Assembly (NCBI GenBank): GCA_027922465.2 | Contig: BQMF02000026.1 | Span: forward strand, 62,001-126,000 | Direction: 5' to 3' | Length of the DNA stretch: 64,000 nucleotides | Source: Turritopsis dohrnii | Taxonomy: Eukaryota; Cnidaria; Hydrozoa; Anthoathecata; Oceaniidae | In this document: one piece after another, positions 1-9,349 of the stretch | Position numbering within the stretch: the stretch's first letter is position 1 | How the letters are laid out: every line of letters starts with the position of its first letter | Notes under the pieces: model-generated | Databases searched by the model: none | What the model was told of the DNA's origin: nothing | Seen by the model: the letters and a program-made list of their open reading frames with translations, nothing else | Program-made: the position numbers and the translations under genes

Positions 1-177
1 CTTTTCGAAGGTATCCTAAAAAGGAAACGGGAAGTTTGGTCTGTTCGTCATGGTAACTACAATGCCGAAAGTTAGCTGTCCGATTATCCATGTATAAGGA
101 AAGAGAGTGGGATCCTGGGATTGGAAAAGAATGCAAGAATATATAAGTAATTTAAAATCTCTATCTGACCAATTTAG

Positions 178-2664
178 GGTGCTGTTTTACCTACAAATCA
201 TTACTTTTGGGGAAAATGGGCTCCAACAAAAGAAAAAGCTACACTTGTATCATTTTCCGTAGCAGGTATTTAATAGAAGTGTTTGTGGCAATAACATACG
301 TTCATACGTTCATGTTGATAACTATCACTATTACTGCTGTAGGTTTATCGACAGGAATGTTAATGGCTTATCCTATCTCAGGGTTATTGTGTACATATGG
401 CTTCGCGGGTGGCTGGCCATCCGTCTTCTATGTGTTTGGTAAGATCCTGAAACTGTTGAGCATTCGACTTTGTGAGTTTCAGTTCATGCAAGTTGTTTTC
501 TCATTTCGAAGGGGGAGCTGGACTTCTTTGGACCATTGCATGGTATTTTCTTGCTGCAGATAGTCCGCAAGAGCACCCTTCTATTAGCAAAGAAGAACTT
601 TCCATCATGGATCAAGTAGAAACGAGCGGAAATCCCAAAAGCAAAGTATGTTTTCAGTTTACAAATATCATCGGGATTGTATCTTAGCTTTGTTCACGTA
701 ACCCTTTTATTTATTCGATTTTTAATGATTTTTAATGATTTTTCTCATTACATTTTGTTAGATATGCGTCTCAAAAGGTTATTGATTACTTCTTAGATGC
801 AACCGCAGGACCCAGCGGCACCATTCACATTTATGGACTAAATAACCTTAAGGCAATGTTTGAATAATCATTATATCTTTTTTGTTATAGCAACAAACTC
901 CATGGCTCAAAATTCTTACTAGCGTTCCTGTGTGGGGAGTGATTATTGCAAATTTTACTTTCGATAGCATCTATTATACATTGCTTATCACTATGCCTTT
1001 ATTTCTTCGCGATGTCCACAAATTCAACGTCACCACTGTAAGTCGATTTACTGAAATATACATACCGTATATGACGAAATTAGGTGACGCAAAGCCTGGG
1101 TAACCATAATTTATTCAAATACAAGTACCCATAGCAATCTGATTGACGAAACTGAAATTTCGACAGTCGCCAAAATATTATAAATCTTGAAATTAGTAGC
1201 TTATTTTGTTCTGCTCTACGTGAATGCAGTTATAACAAGGTCTCTCAGAACACCTATCATTTTTGAATGGTCTACACACAAGTTTATATGACGATGTTTT
1301 AGACTGGTTATTTGTCGGCGATGCCGTGGCTATTCATGACAATCATGATCTCGACAGCAGGTGTACTTGCAGATAAAGTCCGACGATTTTTATCTGTTGG
1401 CGTAACAAGAAAAGTGTTTTTTAATTTCGGTAAAGAGCTTTTATAAAGACTAGCTATGTTAAAAGAATTTTTCGTAATTCTAAAGTTAAAAGCTGATTTT
1501 TGAAATTTTGGACCATCAATGTATTACCAATAAAAATATTACAATTACAATAGTGATGAATAATAAAGAGGTTTTTCTTCATTAGGTGTTGTGTTCTCCA
1601 GTTTTTTCTTAATTTTGTCTGGCATGGTTGAATCTTCACAAGCTACCATCATATTGATGTGTATCAGTGTATCATTCTTTGGGTTTGAGTTCAGTGGATT
1701 TATGGTCAATCCAATGGATATTGCTCCAAAATACGCTGGAACTATCATCGGGATATCTAATTCAGCTGGATCCATACCTGGTTTTGTTGGACCTGCCATC
1801 GTTGGTGTCATGACAGCACATGGGGTATTTTTTTAACGTTATCAAGAATTCAGTTTTGAAGAATAGAGCCCGAAAACAGAGACAGAATGACGACTTTAAG
1901 CAGTTTTACTAGAATGACGACTTTAAGCAGTTTCACTAGAATGACGACTTTAAGCAGTTTTACTAGAATGACGACTTTAAGCAGTTTTACTAGAATGACG
2001 ACTTTAAGCAGTTTTACTAGAGTGACGACTTTAAGCAGTTTTACTAGAATGAGACCAAAGGCATCAAATTTACTGCGCAACCAAAAAATAAAATATATTT
2101 TGACGAGTGTTTATTCAATTAGCGAAAATGTTTTTTGTCAATGCATCATTCGCCAAATGCGTTTTTTTTTTCGCGATTTAAAGGATTCACTAAATTCGAG
2201 TTGGCTTACAAATCTTTGAAAAAGTTATGACTAGAGTATTAATGCAATTCCAAAATTCAAGAATTTCAAAAAATACCATTCTCGTCCATCTGAAAAATGA
2301 GCACTCCCTCGCCTGGCCATTCCTTACAGCCTCCTTGTTTCTTGTCGTCTCCATCTGACACTTCCATCTGACACTTCCATCTGACACTTCCATTGGTGTT
2401 TAGACTGGGAAGGAATGGCAACACGTGTTCTGGCTGCTAGCTGGCGTGAGTTTCATTGGTGGAATCTTATATACAGTGCTTGGTTCTGGAAAAAAGCAGA
2501 AATGGGCATCGTATGAGTCATTAAATGAAGAAGCAGAAAGTGACGTGGAACAGGGAAAAGTACCAGATACTAAGAAAAACGATTTTTTTATTAAACACGA
2601 ATTAGAACCATTAGAAAAATCACGTGTTATTACAAACATTGACAAAATGAGAGATTCCGGATGA
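178..2664 (+). CDS. SLC17/sialin-like organic anion transporter, 3' seven exons (5' end outside window)
   Basis: Major facilitator transporter of the SLC17 family (sialin, vesicular glutamate and phosphate/anion carriers), a multi-pass membrane protein. Exons read 178-265, 343-438, 512-645, 891-1037, 1303-1429, 1586-1824 and 2404-2664. All have GT-AG borders and consistent phases, giving 363 aa up to TGA 2662-2664. Family hallmarks in order: GKWAPTKEKATL (the WAPP-E signature region), GWPSVFYVFG, GAGLLWTIAWYFLAADSPQEHP, the loop before TM7, FEFSGFMVNPMDIAPKYAGTI (the strongly conserved N-H/M-DIAP-Y motif) and GFVGPAIVGVMT. The last exon holds the final membrane helix and a charged cytoplasmic tail. 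The first membrane helices must lie upstream of base 1. The substrate cannot be told from this sequence. The last intron carries a minisatellite. Confidence 0.9.
1887..2048. repeat. 27-bp minisatellite, six copies, in last SLC17 intron
   Basis: Six head-to-tail copies of a 27-bp unit beginning ATGACGACTTTAAGCAG and ending TTTTACTAGA, with only two or three substitutions between copies. The unit length is divisible by three, so both strands give artefactual repetitive ORFs here. It lies inside the intron 1825-2403 and is not coding in the spliced model. Confidence 0.93.
2350..2396. repeat. 13-bp tandem repeat just upstream of the last SLC17 acceptor
   Basis: About three and a half copies of CCATCTGACACTT end eight bases before the acceptor AG at 2402-2403. 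They take the place of a normal pyrimidine tract and branch region, so copy-number change could affect splicing of the last exon. Confidence 0.8.
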
Positions 2665-2713
2665 GCAAACTCGTACCCAGGGTTTCTTTGTTTGCTTTTG
2701 TGAAATATGGATG

Positions 2714-2937
2714 ATCAACCTCGTTCCCAGGGCTGGTCTTTTCAGGGCCTCCGTGCTTCAAAAACAAACGGCGAGTTATAATGGAAGATGTCAGGCGTTT
2801 GCTTTCAAGAATTCAATTTGCTTTGGAAAAAAGAAAAGACCGCTGAGTGAGAAAATCACCCGTATTTTGGGTGATTTTTTATCGGCCTGTGCCAGGGCTT
2901 TCTTTCGTTTCGAAGAAGCCCTGGGAACGAGGTTGAT
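2714..2937. mobile_element. MITE with ~20-bp perfect terminal inverted repeats
   Basis: The ends ATCAACCTCGTTCCCAGGGC (2714-2733) and its exact complement (2918-2937) bracket a 224-bp element with no coding capacity. A related degraded half copy (CTCGTACCCAGGG) sits just upstream at about 2670-2690, so the locus has been hit twice. Confidence 0.8.
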
Positions 2938-3194
2938 GGATGACTGCTTAGAAACTCCGGGTTGATTTTCTAAATATTGTATCTGGGAATGTTTGTTACC
3001 TTTGTAAAATAATTTCGTAAGAGATAGAGTTCTATATTTATACAAATGAATACAAATGGATATTTTTTCCAAGCCTAGGTTTCATGACAGCACTTTCAAC
3101 ATCGACAAAATTGTTTGTACTAAAGTCTGTTCCGATAATATTTACATTTGCAACATAAACATCAAATACGGGTTTTGCGAAATGAAGACACTAG

Positions 3195-3359
3195 CAGTGG
3201 CGGATCTAGAGGTATGTCGAAATTTGTGTAGGAGAGTGTTAGCAATCTAGCCATAAAAGAAAAGCGTTCAAATAATCCCATAGGTAATATAAATTGAATT
3301 CACAAATTATGCTAATGCTCTCCTACACAAATTTCGACATACCTCTAGATCCGCCACTG
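3195..3359. mobile_element. Foldback MITE, CAGTGGCGGA ends, 5-bp target duplication
   Basis: The 165-bp element is nearly all inverted repeat. CAGTGGCGGATCTAGAGGTA at the left is mirrored exactly at the right, with arms of roughly 50 bp around an AT-rich loop. The duplicated target ACTAG lies on both sides (3190-3194 and 3360-3364). Termini and duplication size match two larger elements in this window (15794-18908 and 49989-50902). Confidence 0.9.
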
Positions 3360-3361
3360 AC

Positions 3362-3744
3362 TAGACATTCGGAAATATTTGGCTTGACACATATTGTGTT
3401 GACTTTAAGATGACTTAAAAAAGAATGAAGAACGAATGTATAGATTGTACACCATTAAAACTCAAGTAGGTAAGCACTGTAAGTCCTTGGCAAAACCCTA
3501 TTTAAAATGAGACTAAGTAGGTCTTCATACTAAAAAATACTCAAGGGAAACATAATAAAATCAGGGACGGCGAATCGAATATAGTAATAGTATCTAAGGA
3601 GGCAACTTCGGAAAGTGATTATGATGGGTGATGATGAGATGATGATATTATTATTTCAGAAGGAAGCTTTTACATAGCCTGGTGACAGAAACTGTTTAAA
3701 CTGTCACTCTACGATTCAACTTTTTAACTTTTTAACATTGATGA
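3362..3744. other. No gene recognised between MITE and retroelement relic
   Basis: AT-rich sequence with no open frame of note and no recognised domain. It contains a short GATGATGATGA-type simple stretch near 3625-3645. Confidence 0.5.
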
Positions 3745-3761
3745 GCGTTCGTAGTTCTCTC

Positions 3762-5150
3762 TCACACACCTCTCACGCAGGGAAAAGAGTCATCGAACGG
3801 GTGCCTCTGATACACAATACGGTTGATCTGACTAGCGAATGATAGCTTGGTGCGTAGCCAGTTCGAGATCACACTGTAAGGTAGGTTCTTTTTCTCCGAC
3901 AACATCGTACCAAGTGCACGAACAAAGCTTTCACACTCGCGTCCCATGCCTCCAGTAGCTGCAAACACAAGTGGTGTGAAGGATCCACCTTCCACATCGA
4001 TGATACGACGGTTGTATTGCCGTTTTTTCTCGGATTCGTTAGCAGCAAATGAAGATTTTAGGCTTTGAGTCGCATAACGCTGAGCGTATGGGTTGAAAAC
4101 CCGAATGTCGAAAAATGCTCTTTGGCCCCTGACCCCAAACCCTCTTGCGCTAACGTCTGATCTGGCTGCATCTGAGGTGATGGATGCTATTCCTCGTTGT
4201 TCTCCGGTTCTGGTTCTATTTTAACGTCTTTGCAAACTTCGTTGACCATCTCTGCAATTGTATCTCTCTGTTCGTTGTCACGTTGGTACACCAATCCACC
4301 TTTCGGACAGGATAGTGCGTGTTCAACCGTGAAGGTTTTGCTGCATGCACAGTGTGATTCTAGAAACTTCATTGACCATCGGTATCGTGTTGCTATCGCA
4401 TCGAAAAATTCCCGTTTGGTGAGAAGGAAATTTTCAGAACCAAGAGGTAGCTCTGTCAGCCAGCTCGATGCTCCTGGTTGCTGTGCCAAATCGTTCGCCT
4501 TGACTTGAAGTGATGACATTTCTGATCTGATTAAATTCAGCTTCTCGGCGTTGTAACAGTCAAAGGAATGCTTTTTGACAGATTTGTTGCCGTTGCTTTT
4601 ACCCTGACTTACTATGTCCTTGATCAGGGAGTTACACATCTTTAGTGAAGCCTGGTGTGTCATATCACCCATTTCAGCTAAATCTGGAACTGCAAGGCCA
4701 CCGAGTTTCACAGGAAGTGATAACAGCTTTCATTCTAACTCGCTGCAGATGTGTCCTTCAGTCAGCGATGGTATAAGGTGATGTCGGATTGCTTGTTCAA
4801 CTGCTTGCAGTTCTTCGCCGATGTCCTTTATCACCCTTATGAACCCTCCGGTAAAAGAGGCATATACCGCATGTGGTTCTGATTTGGCAATTTCGCTCAT
4901 CACCTTTATCTGGTTTATCCAAGTTGAACATACTTTCTTTGCATAACTGCGCTTAAATTGTGCTGTACCGACAACACCTCCAAGGTACTTGTGACCAGAT
5001 CAAGTCTCAAAAAGCTTTCCCGACTCCAGCTAAATCATCTGCAAACGCCACGTGAGTGACGTCAACAGTTATTATGAAGTCCAATAGGAGCGTTATTCCG
5101 ACGGCATAGATCGGCATCGCCATCGGGTCACCTTGTGTCGTTCCTTCGTC
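3762..5150 (-). pseudogene. Old reverse-transcriptase retroelement, C-terminal half, decayed
   Basis: Read from 5150 downwards, the minus strand gives RT motif B-like EGTTQGDPMAM and motif C-like HVAFADDLAG. After frame breaks comes a 174-codon stretch (4711-4187) with LPVKLGGLAVPD, SSWLTELPL, LTKREFFDAIATRY and a C-x-C-x8-H-x3-C motif. Another frame then carries FFDIRVFNPYAQRY and GGSFTPLVFAATGGMGREC to about 3762. This order is typical of a family of RT proteins abundant in cnidarian genomes. At least two frameshifts and one stop separate the pieces, so it is dead. The N-terminal part of the RT is missing at the junction with the younger LINE next door. I cannot assign the clade. Confidence 0.8.
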
Positions 5151-5178
5151 AGAAAAAGGGAAAAAAGTCTCGCGTTGT

Positions 5179-5657
5179 TTGCTTCAAAACAGCCCGTTTT
5201 TTTTACGGTTCTCCACATACAGTTTTTACGGGACACAGCTAAGAAACCTGGAAGATCGCTCGAGAAGAAATAACCTCCGAATAGACGGAGTAGAGGAAAA
5301 CGAAAATGAGAACTGGCAGGAAACGGAAGAAAAGGTGCACAAGATTTTCCGTGATAACTTAAAACTACAACACCCGATCATCGTTGAAAGAGCTCATCGA
5401 ACAAAAACGAAACAGAGTGAAGACAAACCCAGAACAATCGTGTTGAAATTGTTGAATTATAAGGACAAGGAAAAGATAATGGAAAATTCAAACCGACTCA
5501 AAGGGACTGGAGTATATGTCTATGAAGATTTTTCAAGAGAAACTGTTGAAATTCGAAAAAAAAATGGATGCAAGTCTTGGAATTGCGTAAGAAAGGTAAA
5601 TATGCTGTCCTTCAGTATGATAAGATTTTTACTCGTGATTTTAAGAAAGTGAACTAG
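5179..5657 (+). pseudogene. LINE ORF1 remnant (RRM-type ORF1p), frameshifted
   Basis: Encodes LEDRSRRNNLRIDGVEEN, then VERAHR and KPRTIVLKLLNYKDKEKIM. This is the start and body of the RRM-like RNA-binding domain found in ORF1 proteins of L1/CR1-type elements. The coiled-coil N-terminus is absent because the element is truncated. The frame is lost in an A-run near 5560. In the neighbouring frame the expected C-terminus (KGKYAVLQYDKIFTRDFKK) continues to TAG 5655-5657, three bases before ORF2. So there is one slippage frameshift in an otherwise readable domain. Confidence 0.75.
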
Positions 5658-5660
5658 TTA

Positions 5661-8600
5661 ATGGTTGAGATATCTCATTTAAGGCTCTCAACTAAAATGG
5701 CGTCACAACAGAGAGACAGTTTTAATCCTTTTTCCAACCAAGACAGTGTGTTAATTAGTGATAATCATGATCCAGATAAAAACTTTTTTCGTGAAGATTT
5801 TTTAAAACTTGATGCTGAATATGTGTCTATTGATCAAGCTAAACGTGACCTGACAGAGAAGTGTAAAGAAAATCATTTCTCTATTCTGCATGTCAATATT
5901 CGGAGCATGAGTAAGAACTTTGAGCAATTTAAGTTAATGTTACATGAGATTCAGCATAAATTCAGCATGATCTGTGTGTCAGAAACGTGGTCTTCCGATG
6001 AACTGATAAGAGATTCTAACTTCCTTTTACCCGAATACGACGTAGTGCATCAAAAAAGAAATAATAAACGTGGAGGAGGGCTTTGCGTTTTTATTAAAAA
6101 AGAACTCAATTTTAAGCAAAGAACAGAACTTTCAACGTGTAATGAAAATGCCGAAATGTTATGTATAGAAATTCTAAACAAACAAAAAAAGAACACCGTC
6201 GTGACAACCTGTTATAGGTCACCAAATGGAAATATGATGCTTTTCAAAAAGCACATTTCAGTAATTTTCAATCGAACAGCAAAAGAAAATAAACAGATGT
6301 TTTTCTTGGGAGACTTTAATATCAATAGTCTTGACTACTCAACTAATAGAACTGTAAAAACGTTCATTGACTTCATGTTAAGCAAGGGTATGATGTCAAT
6401 AGTTAACCGAGGAACAAGAATTGGTAAAAACAAAATATCATGTCTAGACCACATCTACATCAATTCTTTCATTTATCAAAATACTCTTTCGGGAATAATC
6501 AAGACAGATCTTACCGATCATTTTCCTGTTTTCATTGTTGATCAAAACATAGACACCACAAATTACCCTGATAAAATTGAAAAGTTTATTAGACCTTTTA
6601 ATGCTAAGAACAATGCAGAATTCAAAAATGCGCTTAAGGAAAAGGATTGGACCATAGTAACAAGCACAAGGGACGCTAATCTTTCATACGATATTTTTCT
6701 AAAGCAATTTTCCGAAACTTACAATAAATACTTTCCTCTGACAAAGATAACTATAAAACGAAAAAATTTACTTAGCCCATGGATTACGGCGGGGTTACTG
6801 AAGTCTTCTAAACAAAAACAAAAGTTGTATAGGAAGTTCTTAAAACGCAGAACATATGCCAATGAAAAAAAGTATAAAGAATATAAAAACGTTTTTGAAA
6901 AATTAAAGAACAAAGCAAAACAGAGCTATTATTCATCACAGTTCCAAGCTCATGCTTATAACTCCAAGAAAACCTGGAACCTGATGAAGGAGGTAACCGG
7001 AAAACTTAAAACAATAACTGAAAACTTTCCACGAAAAATAATCATAAACAATCGGGAAATATTAGATCAAAAAGTAATAGCAAATGAGTTCAATAATTAC
7101 TATACTAATGTAGGAAGTAACTTAGCAGCTAAAATTCCACAAAGAGAGAAACATTTTACTGAATATCTGGATTGGTGCAATACTTCGATGCCATATAAAG
7201 AATTAACGATTGATGAACTATGGGAGGCTTTCCAATCACTGAAAAAGAACAAAGCTTATGGTTTTGACGAGATTCATGTAAACATAGTAAAATCAATATA
7301 CGAAGAAATAAAAATGCCACTATTTCACATCTTTAAAACTTCCATACAGCATGGGTGCTTTCCAAACCAACTTAAAATTGCCAAAGTGAAACCATCATTT
7401 AAAACAGGAGCAAAAGAAGTACTAAGCAACTATCGGCCAATATCAATCTTACCAATCTTCTCAAAAATCTTAGAACGGATCATGTATAACAGGGTATACA
7501 CTCACATTACTGAAAACAATCTGTTATATAACAAACAATTTGGGTTCCAAAAACATTGCTCCACAGAACATGCAATCATGCAACTTACCAAAGAAATCTT
7601 ACAATCTTTTGATGAAAGAAAATTTACACTTGGGGTTTTTATAGATCTTAAAAAAGCTTTTGATACCGTCAATCATGACATCCTCCTCTCCAAATTGTCT
7701 TATTTTGGAATAAATGGAAACTATTTAAAATGGTTTAAAAGTTATCTATCAAACAGAAAACAATACATTTCCTATGGAGAAAACGCATTTTCGCACTTAC
7801 TGAAGATTGATTGCGGAGTACCTCAGGGATCAATACTAGGACCATTATTGTTTCTAATTTACATTAACGACTTACATAAGGCATCAGCAAAAATTCAACC
7901 CATTATGTTTGCTGACGATACGAATTTGTTCTATTCTAATAGAGATATTAAAGAACTATTTAGAATCATGAATAACGAATTAAGAAGTATTGAACAATGG
8001 TTTAACTCCAATAGGTTATCTTTAAATGCTTCAAAAACAAAATATAGCTTCTTTCATCCATCAGCACGTCAAGACGACATCCCCTTACAACTTCCACGAC
8101 TTACAATCGACGGCAATGTAATCAAAAGAGAAAATGTCATGCGTTTTTTAGGCGTTCTGTTAGATGAACAATTGACGTGGAATGATCACATAACTTGTAT
8201 TGAAAGCAAAGTATCAAAAAACTTAGGATTATTATACAAAGTTAGAGGATTCGTAAATAAAACATGCATGAAACAATTATACTTTTCTTTTGTAAACTCC
8301 TACATTAATTATGCATGCATTGCTTGGGCTAGTACCAACAAGACCAAACTTAAGACTTTACATAGACGGCAAAAGCATGGGGCCCGAATTATATGTTTTA
8401 AAGATAAGTATTATCCTTCCCAGCCGCTCATGAAAGAAATAAAATTATTAAATGTCTATCAATTGAATATTTATCAGACACTATTATTTATGCACAGAGT
8501 CAAACATTCAAATGTGCCAGAAATATTTAAAGATCAGTTTCGGTTAACTGCAAACAAATACAATACAAAAGCAGCGAAAAACACCTTTTATAAGCCAACA

Positions 8601-8768
8601 ATATTTAAGAAAATGTGTCAGTACTCTATTAACTATCGAGGACCACTACTATGGAACTCATTGCTCAAGCAAAAAATTGAACTGCAAAATATACCGTACA
8701 ATGCATTTAAAAAACAATGCAAAGAATTTTGTCTACAGCTACAAGAAACTGAGGTTTTTTTTAAGTAA
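5661..8768 (+). CDS. LINE ORF2: AP endonuclease + reverse transcriptase, intact 1035 aa
   Basis: A single uninterrupted reading frame; the methionine at 5697 (MASQQRD) is an alternative start. The N-terminal exonuclease-endonuclease-phosphatase domain (about residues 70-300) shows HVNIRSM, SETW, YRSPNG, LGDFNINSLDY, LDHIY and LTDHFPV, which include the expected catalytic Asp, Asn and His positions. The RT domain (about 520-800) shows NYRPISILPIFSKILE, QFGFQKHCSTEHA, VFIDLKKAFDTVNHDILL, GVPQGSILGPLLFLIYINDL and FADDTNLFY, the catalytic Asp pair. No RNase H domain is seen. The product nicks target DNA and copies its own RNA by target-primed reverse transcription. All motifs are present, so it may be catalytically competent. 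Confidence 0.92.
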   Translation: MVEISHLRLSTKMASQQRDSFNPFSNQDSVLISDNHDPDKNFFREDFLKLDAEYVSIDQAKRDLTEKCKENHFSILHVNIRSMSKNFEQFKLMLHEIQHKFSMICVSETWSSDELIRDSNFLLPEYDVVHQKRNNKRGGGLCVFIKKELNFKQRTELSTCNENAEMLCIEILNKQKKNTVVTTCYRSPNGNMMLFKKHISVIFNRTAKENKQMFFLGDFNINSLDYSTNRTVKTFIDFMLSKGMMSIVNRGTRIGKNKISCLDHIYINSFIYQNTLSGIIKTDLTDHFPVFIVDQNIDTTNYPDKIEKFIRPFNAKNNAEFKNALKEKDWTIVTSTRDANLSYDIFLKQFSETYNKYFPLTKITIKRKNLLSPWITAGLLKSSKQKQKLYRKFLKRRTYANEKKYKEYKNVFEKLKNKAKQSYYSSQFQAHAYNSKKTWNLMKEVTGKLKTITENFPRKIIINNREILDQKVIANEFNNYYTNVGSNLAAKIPQREKHFTEYLDWCNTSMPYKELTIDELWEAFQSLKKNKAYGFDEIHVNIVKSIYEEIKMPLFHIFKTSIQHGCFPNQLKIAKVKPSFKTGAKEVLSNYRPISILPIFSKILERIMYNRVYTHITENNLLYNKQFGFQKHCSTEHAIMQLTKEILQSFDERKFTLGVFIDLKKAFDTVNHDILLSKLSYFGINGNYLKWFKSYLSNRKQYISYGENAFSHLLKIDCGVPQGSILGPLLFLIYINDLHKASAKIQPIMFADDTNLFYSNRDIKELFRIMNNELRSIEQWFNSNRLSLNASKTKYSFFHPSARQDDIPLQLPRLTIDGNVIKRENVMRFLGVLLDEQLTWNDHITCIESKVSKNLGLLYKVRGFVNKTCMKQLYFSFVNSYINYACIAWASTNKTKLKTLHRRQKHGARIICFKDKYYPSQPLMKEIKLLNVYQLNIYQTLLFMHRVKHSNVPEIFKDQFRLTANKYNTKAAKNTFYKPTIFKKMCQYSINYRGPLLWNSLLKQKIELQNIPYNAFKKQCKEFCLQLQETEVFFK

Positions 8769-9349
8769 ACTCTTTTCCGTTATATATTTATTTATATACC
8801 TGTATATATTTTTCCTTATTTTATATTACTCCTAACATTGGTAACTTTTATTTAACATTGTAAAGACTTTTGAAGATACGTGATAAGACTTTTTTTTCTG
8901 TAAATATTTCACTATTTTAACCAGATCTACGTATACCACATTGTAAAGGGTGCCCACGATAAAGCACGATGCTTTCTTGGGATCCCTGCCTAGTATTTTT
9001 TTTCTCACTAGATGACTCTGAACTAGGATCGACATTTATTAGTTATCTAACTTTTATTGTTTATGACGTTATCTTTTGATTTTATGGACTATGTTGTAAA
9101 TAATTACTAAAGGCGAAATACATATAATAGTCAGGGCGCTGAGACGTAAAAAAAACTGGAAACGAGAGGGACAAATAAATACATATAACATACATAAAAA
9201 AAAAAAATTAAACATTAAATTTTACGGTGTAAACCTTGTGAAATGTGGCTGGGTTAGTGAGTGTAATTTTCGGGATTAGCCTCAATTGTTCAAATACTTT
9301 ATAAGTGTTGTGTGGTGTTTGAATCCTGTTACATAAACATACTCACCCC

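Larger units (their letters stand above)
5160..9207 (+). mobile_element. Non-LTR retrotransposon (CR1/L2/jockey-like group), 5'-truncated, ORF2 intact
   Basis: The element contains the end of ORF1, a full-length ORF2, a roughly 430-bp 3' UTR and an A-rich terminus (AAATAAATACATA then a run of A ending near 9207). The 5' edge is set approximately, where the older RT relic stops. It inserted between the SLC17 gene and the TTC33 gene, about 140 bp upstream of the TTC33 start codon. The 3' UTR holds a short possible hairpin (GGGTGCCCACG... around 8950-8990). An intact ORF2 suggests recent insertion. Confidence 0.88.

Noticed and set aside
1887..2048. Possible CRISPR-like array
   Set aside because: The repeats are contiguous with no spacers, and the genome is eukaryotic.
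1850..2219. Repetitive ORFs on both strands
   Set aside because: They are produced by the 27-bp minisatellite inside an intron. They carry no domain, and the spliced SLC17 frame skips them.
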